DNA of 64,000 nucleotides from Phocicoccus pinnipedialis (lineage in GTDB: Bacteria > Bacillota > Bacilli > Staphylococcales > Salinicoccaceae), in NCBI RefSeq assembly GCF_903994035.1, contig NZ_CAJEWB010000007.1:24628-88627 (forward strand). Reading direction: 5' to 3'. Position numbers and translations under genes: made by a program. A model generated the notes under the pieces. It searched no databases, was not told the origin of the DNA, and worked only from the letters and a program-made list of their open reading frames with translations. Positions 42,000 through 54,481 of the stretch are shown in pieces (within the stretch, counting starts at the first letter, position 1; each line of letters opens with the position of its first letter).

Positions 42000-42832
42000 T
42001 GAAACTAGAGCAACAACATATCATTGAATCACTGCACGTAAAGAGCCACTTTGAGCCCGCAGTCGATACCCGCGAAATTATAGACTTTATAAAATCATAT
42101 ACAAGAGCATTCTCATTTATCAAAACACTTGTACTCGGTATTAGTGGTGGACAAGATTCCACACTTCTAGGGAAGTTAGCGCAAATGGCGGTTGATGAGT
42201 TAAATAGTGAAGAAAACGCATCTTATGAATTTATTGGTGTCTTATTACCCTATGGCGAACAACTCGACCGAAAAGATGTATTGGATGCAGTAGAGTTCAT
42301 CAAGCCGAGTCGCACAGTGGAAGTCAACGTTAAAAAAGCTGTAGATGCAAGTGTTCAAGGACTGTATGAAGCAGGAGTACCAATCAATGATTTCGTAAAA
42401 GGAAATGAGAAAGCACGTGAACGTATGAAAGTTCAGTATTCAATCGCTGCTCATACAAGTGGGATTGTACTAGGATCAGATCACGCTGCTGAATCGCTCA
42501 CTGGATTTTTCACAAAGTTCGGAGATGGTGCAGCCGATATCACGCCGCTCACTGGGCTGAACAAACGTCAAGGCAGACAGATTCTAGAATATTTAGAAGC
42601 GCCTGAGCATTTATATTTAAAAGTGCCAACTGCAGATCTCGAATCCGATAAGCCATTGCAATCAGACGAAGACGCACTCAATGTGTCGTATGAAGCGATT
42701 GATGATTTTCTAGAAGGAAAAGAAGTTTCTAAAAATGAATATGACACGATAGTCAATCATTACAAGCGTTCTGCACATAAGCGTGTGTTACCATACAATA
42801 GATATTTATTACCAAAAGAATTGGAGGACTGA
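41999..42832 (+). CDS. nadE: NH3-dependent NAD synthetase
   Basis: Amidates nicotinic acid adenine dinucleotide to NAD. The ATP pyrophosphatase P-loop is [38 protein letters not shown] follows. 277 residues without a glutaminase domain, so it uses ammonia. The ATG overlaps the pncB stop by one base and has AAAGGG ahead; the longer open frame is inside pncB and is rejected. Together the two genes complete NAD salvage apart from nadD. Confidence 0.95.
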   Translation: MKLEQQHIIESLHVKSHFEPAVDTREIIDFIKSYTRAFSFIKTLVLGISGGQDSTLLGKLAQMAVDELNSEENASYEFIGVLLPYGEQLDRKDVLDAVEFIKPSRTVEVNVKKAVDASVQGLYEAGVPINDFVKGNEKARERMKVQYSIAAHTSGIVLGSDHAAESLTGFFTKFGDGAADITPLTGLNKRQGRQILEYLEAPEHLYLKVPTADLESDKPLQSDEDALNVSYEAIDDFLEGKEVSKNEYDTIVNHYKRSAHKRVLPYNRYLLPKELED

Positions 42833-42836
42833 GTAA

Positions 42837-43457
42837 ATGCTACAAGCAATCTCAGAAAACCAGTGGCTCATGCTACTTACGATATTTGTTATTAATATCG
42901 CGTATGTATCGTTCCTTACGATGCGTACAATTTCAACATTAAAAGGATATCGCTACGTTGCAGCATCATTGAGTGTATGTGAGACATTCATCTATATTAT
43001 GGGTCTAGGACTCGTACTGGATAACTTAGATAAGCCACAAAATATTGCTGCATATGCATTTGGATTTGGTATCGGTATCTTACTCGGAATTAAGATCGAG
43101 GAGAAACTTGCCCTCGGTTATCTAGTTGTAAATGTTATTACAGCTGAAAAGGATAAAGACATGCCAATGATGTTACGTGATCTTGGTTATGGCGTGACGC
43201 ACGGTCAACAATATGGACGAGATGGTGAGCGTACAACAATGCAAATATTAACGCCACGTCGTTATGAGAAAAAACTCATCGCAACAATCAAAGAACTCGA
43301 TCCAAAAGCATTTATTATTAGTTACGAACCACGTACGATTCATGGAGGATTCTGGACGAGAGGCGTACGAAGCCGAAAAGTTGAACAGTATGACGTGGAT
43401 CATGTTGAAGAAGTGTTAGATGAAATTTCAGCTGAAGGTACCTCAAATGTCAAATAA
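42837..43457 (+). CDS. UPF0316/DUF2179 membrane protein
   Basis: 206 residues: three membrane helices in the first 90 ([20 protein letters not shown] and [20 protein letters not shown]) and a cytoplasmic DUF2179 domain (about 95-190; [20 protein letters not shown]). Function unknown. The same order, UPF0316 then NETI-motif protein then purB, is what I recall from staphylococci. Follows nadE by 4 bases. Confidence 0.85.
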   Translation: MLQAISENQWLMLLTIFVINIAYVSFLTMRTISTLKGYRYVAASLSVCETFIYIMGLGLVLDNLDKPQNIAAYAFGFGIGILLGIKIEEKLALGYLVVNVITAEKDKDMPMMLRDLGYGVTHGQQYGRDGERTTMQILTPRRYEKKLIATIKELDPKAFIISYEPRTIHGGFWTRGVRSRKVEQYDVDHVEEVLDEISAEGTSNVK

Positions 43458-43644
43458 AAAAGCGAAGAAAAAGAAGTTTAGAGTTGAAGAAGGTCAAACG
43501 ATAAGCGATGTGTTAGAGACAATGAGAGTAGAGGGCTATACGCCAGTCGCAAGATTTGAGAAGCCTGTCTTTATTGAACGTAGCAAAAAGATTGAAGTGA
43601 GCCATCAAGAAATTATTTTTGAAGGCAAATTAATAGAAGAATAA
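43447..43644 (+). CDS. NETI-motif-containing small protein
   Basis: 65 residues. The motif lies near the N terminus in [20 protein letters not shown] (GQTI where the family has NETI), followed by [13 protein letters not shown], the family's conserved segment. Basic N terminus ([10 protein letters not shown]). Function unknown. ATG 43447 overlaps the end of the preceding gene by 11 bases and follows AAGG. Confidence 0.8.
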   Translation: MSNKKAKKKKFRVEEGQTISDVLETMRVEGYTPVARFEKPVFIERSKKIEVSHQEIIFEGKLIEE

Positions 43645-43662
43645 AATTAGGAGTGTATCAGA

Positions 43663-44958
43663 ATGATTTCTCGTTATACAAGAGAAGAAATGGCACAAAT
43701 TTGGACAGAAGAAAACAGGTTTAAAGCGTGGTTAGAAGTTGAGATTTTAGCAGCTGAAGCTTGGGCAGAACTTGGAGAAATCCCGATGGATGAAGTTAAA
43801 AATATTCGTCCAAATGCGCGCATTGATGTGGAACGCATTAAGGAGATCGAGCAGGAGACGCGTCACGATGTTGTTGCGTTCACAAGACAGATTTCTGAAA
43901 CACTTGGTGAGGAGAAGAAATGGGTACACTACGGTCTGACCTCAACAGACGTTGTAGATACTGCGCAAGGTTACTTAATTAAACAAGCGAACGATGTCAT
44001 TCAAAAAGACTTAGAGCACTTTATTGAAGTTTTAAAAGAGAAAGCAATTGAACATAAACATACATTAATGATGGGGCGTACGCATGGAATTCACGCAGAG
44101 CCAACATCATTCGGTATTAAGATGGCACTTTGGTATGAAGAAATGAAGCGTAACTTAGTACGCTTTGAACAAGTAAGACAAGAAGTTGAAGTTGGCAAGA
44201 TGAGTGGTGCTGTTGGTACCTTCTCAAACATTCCACCAGAAGTAGAAGAGTATGTATGTAAAAACTTAGGTCTCGATTATGCGAGAGTTTCTACTCAAAC
44301 ATTGCAACGTGACCGTCATGCTCACTATATCGCGGTTCTAGCATTAATTGCTACTTCGATAGAGAAGTTTGCAGTTGAAGTGAGGCACTTGCAACGAACA
44401 GAGGTGCGTGAAGTTGAGGAAGCATTCAGAAAAGGACAAAAAGGATCTAGTGCAATGCCACACAAGAGAAATCCAATTGGTTCTGAAAACGTGTCAGGAA
44501 TCGCTCGTGTAATTCGCGGATACATCACGACTGCCTACGAAAACGTGACACTTTGGCATGAGCGTGACATCTCGCACTCGAGTGCTGAGAGAATCATGCT
44601 ACCAGATGTGACGATTGCATTAGATTACATGTTAAATCGTTTCTCAAACTTAATTAATAACTTAGTAGTATTTGAAGAAAATATGAAGAAAAACATCGAC
44701 CGTTCATTTGGTTTAGTAAACTCACAACGCGTGATGCTTGCATTAATAAATAAAGGATGGTCAAGAGAAGAGGCATACGATACGGTTCAACCAAATGCAA
44801 TGGAAGCTTGGGAAGACCAAAAGCCTTTAAAAGACCTTATTAAAAAAGAAGGAAAAATCGCTGGAGTACTTACTGATGAAGAGATAGAGGCAACATTTGA
44901 CGACACCTATCATTTGCAGCGTGTAGATGCAATCTTCAAACGTACTGGACTTGAATAA
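43663..44958 (+). CDS. purB: adenylosuccinate lyase
   Basis: Two steps of purine synthesis: SAICAR to AICAR and adenylosuccinate to AMP. The fumarase/aspartase signature [15 protein letters not shown] is present with its catalytic Ser, and [15 protein letters not shown] and [15 protein letters not shown] are the other active-site regions. 431 residues, normal. AGGAGTG before the ATG; strong terminator after. Confidence 0.96.
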   Translation: MISRYTREEMAQIWTEENRFKAWLEVEILAAEAWAELGEIPMDEVKNIRPNARIDVERIKEIEQETRHDVVAFTRQISETLGEEKKWVHYGLTSTDVVDTAQGYLIKQANDVIQKDLEHFIEVLKEKAIEHKHTLMMGRTHGIHAEPTSFGIKMALWYEEMKRNLVRFEQVRQEVEVGKMSGAVGTFSNIPPEVEEYVCKNLGLDYARVSTQTLQRDRHAHYIAVLALIATSIEKFAVEVRHLQRTEVREVEEAFRKGQKGSSAMPHKRNPIGSENVSGIARVIRGYITTAYENVTLWHERDISHSSAERIMLPDVTIALDYMLNRFSNLINNLVVFEENMKKNIDRSFGLVNSQRVMLALINKGWSREEAYDTVQPNAMEAWEDQKPLKDLIKKEGKIAGVLTDEEIEATFDDTYHLQRVDAIFKRTGLE

Positions 44959-44967
44959 TATATTATC

Positions 44968-44998
44968 AACCGAAAGCTTTTGTGCTTTCGGTTTTTTT
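44968..44998 (+). terminator. purB terminator
   Basis: AACCGAAAGC (44968-44977) pairs with GCTTTCGGTT (44984-44993), then a T run. Confidence 0.9.
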
Positions 44999-45063
44999 AA
45001 ATTAAAAAGTTCTTAGAATAACGGAAAACTCTCATGGCGGGTTTAGTGTTCGCACCTGAAAGA

Positions 45064-45072
45064 TGATATAAT
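45064..45072 (+). promoter_or_regulatory. extended -10 promoter of the pcrB operon
   Basis: TGATATAAT: TGn plus a perfect TATAAT at 45067-45072, about 30 bases before the pcrB start with GGAGG between. No clear -35. Confidence 0.5.
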
Positions 45073-45102
45073 TAGACTATTGATTTTGTACGGAGGATTG
45101 TC

Positions 45103-45777
45103 ATGCTGAGTAACGTAAAACACATATTTAAACTAGATCCAAATAAAGAAATTTCTGATGAAAACTTACAAAGGGTGTGTGAGAGTGGCACAGATTTAAT
45201 CTTGGTAGGTGGCACAGATGGAGTCACTGAAGATAATGTGCTCGATTTACTCGCACGTGTGCGTAGATATAGTGTACCACTTGCACTAGAAGTGACGAAT
45301 GTAGATTCAGTAACGGCAGGTTTTGATCATTACTTTGTGCCAAGTGTATTCAATACGGATGATATAAATTATCGTGACGGAATACTCGCTCAGGCACTGG
45401 AAAGTCATTTTCCTGTTATTGATTTTGAGGAAATTAGTTTATTCCCATATATTATTTTAAATGAAGATTCAAAAGCATTTAAAAAGAGTAACGCATATCT
45501 TCCGGATGAAAAAAGACTGACATCCATCCTTCATATGATGGATAAGCTCTACAAATTTCCATACATTTACATTGAATATAGCGGGAAACTAGGGAGCATT
45601 GATAAGGTCAAAGAGATTAGTAACACATTAGAGAATTCAAAAATGATCTATGGCGGTGGTATTCGTAATGCGGAAGAAGCAGGAGAGTACAGCGAAGTTG
45701 CAGATATCGTTGTAGTAGGTAATGCCATTTATGACGATTTAAAACAAGCATTAAAAACAGTAGCGAGGTCTAAATAA
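45103..45777 (+). CDS. pcrB: heptaprenylglyceryl phosphate synthase
   Basis: TIM-barrel prenyltransferase that joins glycerol 1-phosphate to heptaprenyl diphosphate; product role in Firmicutes is not settled. Motifs: HIFKLDPNKEISDENL, DLILVGGTDGVTEDN, YIEYSGKLGSID and MIYGGGIRNAEEA for phosphate binding. 224 residues. CGGAGG before the ATG; stop overlaps pcrA start. First gene of the pcrB-pcrA-ligA-camS operon. Confidence 0.93.
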   Translation: MLSNVKHIFKLDPNKEISDENLQRVCESGTDLILVGGTDGVTEDNVLDLLARVRRYSVPLALEVTNVDSVTAGFDHYFVPSVFNTDDINYRDGILAQALESHFPVIDFEEISLFPYIILNEDSKAFKKSNAYLPDEKRLTSILHMMDKLYKFPYIYIEYSGKLGSIDKVKEISNTLENSKMIYGGGIRNAEEAGEYSEVADIVVVGNAIYDDLKQALKTVARSK

Positions 45778-47927
45778 TGGATTTATCTATGATGAATAAA
45801 GAACAAAAAGAAGCGATCGTGACAACTGAAGGTCCTTTAATTGTCATGGCAGGTGCGGGAAGTGGTAAGACGCGTGTGTTAACGCACCGTATCGCTTATC
45901 TATTAGAAGAAAAAGATATTCCTTCTTACAATATACTTGCAATCACTTTTACAAACAAAGCAGCAAAAGAAATGCGTGAACGTGTAGACATGCTCATTAA
46001 AGAAGATACGTCTCACATGTGGATTTCAACATTCCACGCAATGTGTGTAAGAATCTTGCGTCGCGATATCGATAAGATTGGATATGACAGAAGCTTTTCA
46101 ATTTTAGATACAACAGACCAGCTCAGTGTTGTTCGTGACGTACTAAAAAAGAGAAACATTGACGTCAAACGTTATCCACCACGCCAGTTCTTAAACTACA
46201 TCTCCAATAACAAGAACGAATTGATTACAGTGAAAGAGGCGCGTGATCTCACGACTACGTACATCGATGAACTCATGGCGAATGTCTATCACGATTACCA
46301 AGAAATGTTGTTCAAAAATAGTGCGCTCGATTTTGATGACCTTATCATGCTAACTATTGAGTTATTTGAAAAACATAAAGATGTATTGTCTTACTATCAA
46401 AATAAGTTCCAATATATTCACGTGGATGAGTACCAAGATACGAACCATGCGCAATATAAGCTCGTAAAGATGCTAGCAGAGCAGTTTAGAAACATCTGTG
46501 TTGTAGGAGATAGTGACCAGTCAATTTATAAATTTCGGGGCGCAGATATTTCTAACATCTTAAACTTTGAAGAGGACTATAAGGATGCAAAAGTTGTGAT
46601 GCTTGAAGAAAACTATCGTTCTAGAGAAATTATTTTAGATGCAGCAAATAAAGTGATTGAGAATAATACAGAACGTAAGCCTAAAATCTTAAGAACAAGC
46701 CGTGGTCGTGGTGAAAAGATCATGATGATTAACGCAGACAACGAACGTGAAGAGGGTACAGAAATCGTCAGTCAGATGCAGAAGCTAAACCAGGAAGGCT
46801 TCAAATATCGTGATATGGCAGTGTTATATCGTGCAAACTCTCAGTCACGTGCAATTGAGGATGCTCTCGTAAAATCGAGCATGCCTTACAACATGGTAGG
46901 TGGCATGAAGTTCTATCAGCGTGCTGAAATTAAAGATCTCATGAGTTACATGAAAGTTGTTTTAAATCCATTTGATGACATCGCAATGGTACGAATTATA
47001 AACACACCCAAACGAGGTATAGGTGTTAAAACCATTGAAACCCTAGAGAATCATGCGGTTACACTTGGCACAAGTATTTATGACGCAATGAAAGAAGCAG
47101 ACTTCATCGGAATTCCAAAAGGGACTGCTAATAAGTTAGCCGTTCTTTTATCTACAATCGATAAGTTAAAAGATAAAGCAAAATACATGTCTGTGACTGA
47201 ACTTGTAGACGAAATTCTACATGATACGGGATACCTAGAAATGCTTATTAGAGAAAATACACTAGAGAGTACGTCACGCATTGAAAACCTTGAAGAATTC
47301 AAGACAGTGACGAAAGAGTTTGACGAAGCGAATGAGATTTCTGATGACTTGCTCTTTGATTTCTTAAGTGACATGGCACTAGTTTCAGATCAAGACAATA
47401 TCGATAGCGAAGACCGTGTGACACTTATGACAATTCATGCGTCAAAAGGACTCGAATTCAAGGTTGTTTTCTTAGTAGGTCTTGAAGATGGATTATTTCC
47501 ATCGAGTCGTTCTATGGATACTGACGAAGAGATGGAAGAAGAGAGACGTCTGATGTATGTTGCGTTGACACGTGCAGAAGATAGGTTGATTTTATCACGT
47601 GCAAAATTGAGAACGATATATGGACGAACAAACTATACACAAGAAAGCACATTCCTAAAAGAGATTCCAGAAGAGCTTCTTGAATACAATTCACCATTTA
47701 AGCGTGAAATGAAGTCTGGGTCAAAACGACGTGCGACTCGTACGTACACAAACAATGAAGGTGTGTCATTCAAGGTCGGTGACAAAGTAACGCACCCAAA
47801 ATTTGGTGATGGACTCATCACTCAAGTGAAAGGTTCAGGCGACAGTGAGGAACTAGATATCATATTCCAAGCTGTTGGACCCAAGCGATTACTCGCGAAT
47901 TTTGCTCCAATCAAAAAGAAGGACTGA
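45777..47927 (+). CDS. pcrA: ATP-dependent DNA helicase PcrA
   Basis: SF1A 3'-5' helicase for repair and plasmid replication. Motif I GAGSGKTRVLTHR near residue 30, Q motif MNKEQKEAI, motif II HVDEYQDTNHAQ, motif III VVGDSDQSIYKFRGAD, motif V VTLMTIHASKGLEF and motif VI YVALTRAEDRL. C-terminal PcrA-type Tudor-like tail VSFKVGDKVTHPKFGDG. 716 residues, usual 720-740. Starts within the pcrB stop (TAATG). Confidence 0.97.
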   Translation: MDLSMMNKEQKEAIVTTEGPLIVMAGAGSGKTRVLTHRIAYLLEEKDIPSYNILAITFTNKAAKEMRERVDMLIKEDTSHMWISTFHAMCVRILRRDIDKIGYDRSFSILDTTDQLSVVRDVLKKRNIDVKRYPPRQFLNYISNNKNELITVKEARDLTTTYIDELMANVYHDYQEMLFKNSALDFDDLIMLTIELFEKHKDVLSYYQNKFQYIHVDEYQDTNHAQYKLVKMLAEQFRNICVVGDSDQSIYKFRGADISNILNFEEDYKDAKVVMLEENYRSREIILDAANKVIENNTERKPKILRTSRGRGEKIMMINADNEREEGTEIVSQMQKLNQEGFKYRDMAVLYRANSQSRAIEDALVKSSMPYNMVGGMKFYQRAEIKDLMSYMKVVLNPFDDIAMVRIINTPKRGIGVKTIETLENHAVTLGTSIYDAMKEADFIGIPKGTANKLAVLLSTIDKLKDKAKYMSVTELVDEILHDTGYLEMLIRENTLESTSRIENLEEFKTVTKEFDEANEISDDLLFDFLSDMALVSDQDNIDSEDRVTLMTIHASKGLEFKVVFLVGLEDGLFPSSRSMDTDEEMEEERRLMYVALTRAEDRLILSRAKLRTIYGRTNYTQESTFLKEIPEELLEYNSPFKREMKSGSKRRATRTYTNNEGVSFKVGDKVTHPKFGDGLITQVKGSGDSEELDIIFQAVGPKRLLANFAPIKKKD

Positions 47928-47935
47928 ATGATTGA

Positions 47936-49906
<1,971 letters not shown>

Positions 49907-49907
49907 A

Positions 49908-51107
49908 ATGAAAAAAATGACAGGTCTACTCATTGCCAGTGCCTTGTTTTTAACAGCTTGTTCAAATACATCCGTAGATGTTGAGAACGCAGGTAAAAAG
50001 AATGCTGATCAAAACATCTCAAAACAGAGACAAGAAAACGTCGCTGATACAGTTACAGACGTTGGTGGAGATGAATTTTACCGCTCCGTCATCCCTTATA
50101 AGCTTTCAAAATCTAGAGGACTGACAAGTACTAACATGGTATCTTCATACAACATGGAGGATTTCGAGGAAGGACTCTTTGAAATCTCTAAAGAAGTGTA
50201 CTCACCAGAAGATTATATCTTCCAAGAGGGTCAAATATTATCGGAAGATATGACGCGGGCATATCTTAGACGTCAATTTACCAAGGAAGAAATTGACGCA
50301 ATGAATGAGGAAGAGCTTGTGAAGAGTGGGGCGTTTAGTAACTTAGGCTTAAACCCTTCAAAACAAGGTGAAGAAGACCCCGAAGTGATCGCAAAGAATA
50401 CGCCATTATATCTGTCTCATATCTTAGAACAAAACTATCTGACAGTAGATGAGGAAGGTAATACTAAATTTGAAGGTATTACATTTGGCCTTGCTATGAA
50501 TAGTGAACATCTCTACCAAAAAGAACAGTACGGTACAACATACCGTGAATCAATTAATGTTGAGGATGCTAAAATAGAAGGGGAAGAGATGGCAAGAGAA
50601 CTATTAGATAGGCTTCGTGCCAATAAGGAGTATGTCGACAAAGCAGTTGTGTTCGCAATATACTCACAGTCTAAGAGTACGGATATCGTACCCGGGCAAT
50701 TCCTTTCATACGCTATTGTGAAGCCAGGAGAGAACGAGATTTCTAAATTCATTGATATTGATGAGCAAAACATTTTGCTTCCATCAAACAATGAGGAAAT
50801 ACCAGAAGAGTTACGTTCGAACTACAATGCATTCAATAGAGATTTAAGCAGTTACTTCAAGTCCTATACTACGTCAGTCGGTCGTGGCCACATTAAAGAT
50901 GGCAAGCTCGATCGTTTGGAAATTGAAATTCCCATCGAGTACGAATCACGCGGAGAGATGATTGGTTTATCTCAATATGCGCAATCACTCGTGGACAAAT
51001 ACTTTAAAAACACTAAGGTTGAAGTAAAAGTACAAGATAAAAACAACGTCTACTCGATCATCACATCGGACAAAGACGACAAAACATCTATGTACATTAT
51101 GGAATAA
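49908..51107 (+). CDS. camS: CamS family sex-pheromone-like lipoprotein
   Basis: 399-residue exported lipoprotein, with signal MKKMTGLLIASALFLTAC (lipobox LTAC). The body, with VGGDEFYRSVIPYKLSKSRG and an Ile/Glu-rich rest, matches the CamS/YerH family always found after ligA. In S. aureus and E. faecalis the signal remnant yields the pheromone cAM373; the equivalent heptapeptide here is SALFLTA. Start ATG 49908 follows AGGTGAG; a GTG nine bases upstream is in that site. The start lies inside the end of ligA by the longer reading only. Confidence 0.9.
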   Translation: MKKMTGLLIASALFLTACSNTSVDVENAGKKNADQNISKQRQENVADTVTDVGGDEFYRSVIPYKLSKSRGLTSTNMVSSYNMEDFEEGLFEISKEVYSPEDYIFQEGQILSEDMTRAYLRRQFTKEEIDAMNEEELVKSGAFSNLGLNPSKQGEEDPEVIAKNTPLYLSHILEQNYLTVDEEGNTKFEGITFGLAMNSEHLYQKEQYGTTYRESINVEDAKIEGEEMARELLDRLRANKEYVDKAVVFAIYSQSKSTDIVPGQFLSYAIVKPGENEISKFIDIDEQNILLPSNNEEIPEELRSNYNAFNRDLSSYFKSYTTSVGRGHIKDGKLDRLEIEIPIEYESRGEMIGLSQYAQSLVDKYFKNTKVEVKVQDKNNVYSIITSDKDDKTSMYIME

Positions 51108-51162
51108 AAGCACGTTTTTTGATAAAATTTATAATTACGAAGCAGTGAAATGGAGGATTACA

Positions 51163-51456
51163 ATGCCTGAAATTGACAAAGATGGATTGCAACATATTGC
51201 AAACCTAGCACGTATAGAAATTAAAGATGAAAAAGAATTAGACATTCTTGCTGAAAAAGTTGAAGAAGTGATTGTTCACTCTAGAGACCTTGCAGCACTT
51301 GATCTGTCTCATTTTGAACCACTGACTCATCCAATCGAACTATTTGATGTGACACGTGAAGACGTAGTTGACGGTGCAGTTTCACAGGAAGACGCTCTCA
51401 AAAACTCACAGTCAATAGAAGAAGGACAATTTAAAGTCCCAAATATGCTATCTTAG
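51163..51456 (+). CDS. gatC: Asp/Glu-tRNA amidotransferase subunit C
   Basis: Small subunit that wraps around GatA and stabilises GatB. 97 residues, with GLQHIANLARIEIKDEKELD and the tail SQSIEEGQFKVPNML conserved (the final KVP motif). ATG 51163 follows GGAGG; six upstream codons are rejected because they overlap that site. First gene of gatCAB. Confidence 0.94.
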   Translation: MPEIDKDGLQHIANLARIEIKDEKELDILAEKVEEVIVHSRDLAALDLSHFEPLTHPIELFDVTREDVVDGAVSQEDALKNSQSIEEGQFKVPNMLS

Positions 51457-51467
51457 GAGGATTTAAT

Positions 51468-52955
51468 GTGACTAACATACACGAATTAACAGTTGAGGAA
51501 CTTGTTAACAAAATTAAAGATAAAGCGTTAAAACCCTCTGAAGTTGTTAACGCCTATTATGAAAAAATTGAAAAAGATGAAGAAGCAGTTAATGCATTCA
51601 TCACGATTACAAAAGATGAAGCATTGGAACGAGCTAAAGATCTAGATGCGCTTCAAGCTGAGAACAAGATGGACGGTGCATTGTTTGGTATTCCGTTTGG
51701 TATTAAAGACAACTTTAACACTAGGGATGTCTTAACAACTTGTGCAAGCCAAATGCTAGAAAACTTCTACCCAGTGTATACAGCAACTTCTGTTAAAAAT
51801 TTAGAAGATGCAAACGCCTTATCTTTAGGTAAGTTAAATATGGACGAATTTGCGATGGGTTCTACAACTGAGAGCTCATACTATAAAGTAACGACAAACC
51901 CATGGAATTTAAATCACGTACCTGGAGGATCTTCAGGTGGATCAGCAGCAGCTGTCGCAGCAGGCTTTGTCCCATTTGCTCTTGGAACAGATACTGGTGG
52001 TTCAATCCGACAACCAGCAAGCTATTGTGGTGTAGTAGGTATGAAGCCTACATATGGCCGTGTATCACGATTTGGTGTAGTTGCATTTGGTTCTTCATTC
52101 GATACAATCGGACCAATTACTAAAACGGTAAAAGATAACGCGCTTGTTTTAGAACAAATGGCAGGACTTGATGAGAGAGACTCAACGAGTGCTGACAAAG
52201 AAGCAAATTTCTTAAGTTCGATTGACCAAAATCTATCTGGTAAGAAAATTGCATTACCTAAAGAATTTTTAGATGAACGTACCGGTGAAGACGTTAAAAA
52301 AGCAGTAAAAGAAGCAGTTAAAGTGTTTGAATCATTAGGTGCCACTGTAGAGGAAGTTAGCTTACCAAATATCAAATATGGTGTAAGTGCATACTACTTA
52401 CTAGCATCAAGTGAAGCAAGCTCTAACCTCGCGCGTTTTGACGGTATTCGTTATGGTTATCGTGCAGAAAATCCTAAAAATCTTGATGAGTTATATATGA
52501 AAACAAGAAGTGAAGGTTTTGGTGAAGAGGTAAAACGTAGAATTTTACTCGGTACATACGTACTTGGCTCTGGGCATTACGACAAATACTTTGTACAAGC
52601 ACAAAGAATGCGCCGTGCATTTATTGAGGACTTCAAAAAGTTATTTGAGACGTATGATCTTATTATTGGACCAACGACTACAGGCGTTGCTCCAAAACTT
52701 AAAGGCGGAGCACAGCACAATGAAGTCGATGATGTTGAGGCATTATTAAACGACGTTTTAACAATCCCGGCAAATATGACAGGAATTCCAGCAATCAGCA
52801 TTCCATGTGGTATGTCTGAAGACGGACTTCCAATAGGGTTACAAATCCTTTCGGACCATTATAACGAGGCGGTAATCTATAACGCAGCTTACAAATTTGA
52901 AGAGAGATATAATCTTCATGATGAATTAAATAATCTCAAAATGGAGGTTAAATAA
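51468..52955 (+). CDS. gatA: Asp/Glu-tRNA amidotransferase subunit A
   Basis: Amidase-signature glutaminase that frees ammonia for GatB. The Ser-cisSer-Lys triad is visible in FGIPFGIKDNF (Lys), GGSSGGSAAAVAAG and TDTGGSIRQPASYCG (Ser). 495 residues (usual 485). Start is GTG at 51468, six bases after a GGAGG; an ATG two bases earlier is out of frame. Abuts gatB. Confidence 0.96.
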   Translation: MTNIHELTVEELVNKIKDKALKPSEVVNAYYEKIEKDEEAVNAFITITKDEALERAKDLDALQAENKMDGALFGIPFGIKDNFNTRDVLTTCASQMLENFYPVYTATSVKNLEDANALSLGKLNMDEFAMGSTTESSYYKVTTNPWNLNHVPGGSSGGSAAAVAAGFVPFALGTDTGGSIRQPASYCGVVGMKPTYGRVSRFGVVAFGSSFDTIGPITKTVKDNALVLEQMAGLDERDSTSADKEANFLSSIDQNLSGKKIALPKEFLDERTGEDVKKAVKEAVKVFESLGATVEEVSLPNIKYGVSAYYLLASSEASSNLARFDGIRYGYRAENPKNLDELYMKTRSEGFGEEVKRRILLGTYVLGSGHYDKYFVQAQRMRRAFIEDFKKLFETYDLIIGPTTTGVAPKLKGGAQHNEVDDVEALLNDVLTIPANMTGIPAISIPCGMSEDGLPIGLQILSDHYNEAVIYNAAYKFEERYNLHDELNNLKMEVK

Positions 52956-54386
52956 ATGCACTTTGAAACAGTCATAGGACTTGAAGTTCACGTAGAACTT
53001 AACACAAAATCTAAAGCATTCTCTGGTGCACCATCACACTTTGGAGCAGAGCCAAATACAAATCTATCTGTACTTGAACTCGGTTATCCTGGCGCACTAC
53101 CGGTTATAAACAAAGGCGCTATCGAGTATGCTATGAAAGCAGCACTTGCATTAAACATGGAAGTTCCAGAAGTCACACGGTTTGACAGAAAGCATTACTT
53201 CTACCCAGATAACCCAAGTGCTTACCAAATTACCCAAGATAAAGAACCAATCGGGCAAAATGGTTGGATTGAAATCGAAGTAAATGGCGAAAAGAAACGT
53301 ATTGGTATTACGCGTCTTCACCTAGAAGCAGACGCGGGTAAATCTATTCATAAAGAAGGTCACTCACTTGTTGACTTAAACAGACATGGATCTGCGTTAG
53401 TGGAAATTGTTTCTGAGCCAGATCTTAGAACACCTGAGGAAGCTTACCTTTATCTTGAAAAATTACGTTCTATTATCCAGTACACTGGTGTGTCTGACGT
53501 AAAGATGGAAGAAGGTTCATTAAGAGCGGATGCAAATATTTCAATTCGTCCTTATGGTCAAGATGAATTTGGTACAAAAACAGAGTTAAAGAACTTAAAC
53601 TCATTTAACTATGTACGCCGTGGACTAGAGTATGAAGAAAAACGTCAAGCAGCAGAACTACTTGCTGGTGGAGAAATTAGACAAGAAACACGTCGTTTTG
53701 ATGAAAAAACAGGTGAGACAATTCTAATGCGTGTTAAAGAACATGCAGATGACTATCGTTACTTCCCAGAACCAGACCTTGGTCCTGTAACTATTTCTGA
53801 AGAGTGGAAAGAACGTGTAAGAGCAAGTATCCCAGAATTACCTGACACACTGAAGAAACGTTATATTGAGGAATATAAATTACCCGAATATGATGCAAAC
53901 ATCTTAACATTAGCAGTTGAGACATCTGATTTCTTCAATAAAATGGTAGAAGAATTTGGAACAGATCCAAAACTTGCGTCAAACTGGATTATGACAAGTG
54001 TGACAGAGTATTTGAACAAGAACCAAGTAGAGCTTAAAGATACAAAAATCACTCCAGAGAACTTATCTGAAATGATTAAACTGATTGAAGACGGTACGAT
54101 TTCTGGTAAACAAGCGAAGCGCTTATTTACTGAACTCATTACTAAAGGTGGAAGTGCGAAACAAACAGCAAAAGACCTTGGTATGGAACAAATATCAGAC
54201 CCAGAAACACTGACTAAGATGGTAACAGAAGTATTAGATGAAAATGAACAATCAATCACAGACTATAAAGAAGGAAAAGACCGTGCAATCGGATTCTTAG
54301 TAGGACAGATTATGAAGAAATCAAGAGGACAAGCTAATCCGCAAATGGTGAACAAAATCCTACTTGAAGAAATTAATAAGAGATAG
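52956..54386 (+). CDS. gatB: Asp/Glu-tRNA amidotransferase subunit B
   Basis: tRNA-binding kinase/transamidase subunit that turns Glu-tRNAGln and Asp-tRNAAsn to the amidated forms. Begins [18 protein letters not shown], has the [19 protein letters not shown] and [12 protein letters not shown] catalytic segments and the C-terminal YqeY-like tail domain ([11 protein letters not shown] type: [20 protein letters not shown]). 476 residues, normal. TGGAGG before the ATG, directly after gatA. Confidence 0.96.
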   Translation: MHFETVIGLEVHVELNTKSKAFSGAPSHFGAEPNTNLSVLELGYPGALPVINKGAIEYAMKAALALNMEVPEVTRFDRKHYFYPDNPSAYQITQDKEPIGQNGWIEIEVNGEKKRIGITRLHLEADAGKSIHKEGHSLVDLNRHGSALVEIVSEPDLRTPEEAYLYLEKLRSIIQYTGVSDVKMEEGSLRADANISIRPYGQDEFGTKTELKNLNSFNYVRRGLEYEEKRQAAELLAGGEIRQETRRFDEKTGETILMRVKEHADDYRYFPEPDLGPVTISEEWKERVRASIPELPDTLKKRYIEEYKLPEYDANILTLAVETSDFFNKMVEEFGTDPKLASNWIMTSVTEYLNKNQVELKDTKITPENLSEMIKLIEDGTISGKQAKRLFTELITKGGSAKQTAKDLGMEQISDPETLTKMVTEVLDENEQSITDYKEGKDRAIGFLVGQIMKKSRGQANPQMVNKILLEEINKR

Positions 54387-54441
54387 ACCCAAGACACTAC
54401 TCACCAAAGAAAGATGATAAAGTTTCTATATAAATTTATAC

Positions 54442-54480
54442 AAAAAACCTCGAAATCACTTATAGATTTCGAGGTTTTTA
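54442..54480. terminator. bidirectional terminator after gatB
   Basis: AAAACCTCGAAATC (54444 on) pairs with GATTTCGAGGTTTT, with A tract and T tract at the ends. Serves gatB and the convergent exported-protein gene. Confidence 0.9.
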
Positions 54481-54481
54481 A

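Noticed and set aside
52022..52375. Minus-strand open frame of 117 codons in gatA
   Set aside because: Antisense shadow; gatA motifs occupy the other strand.
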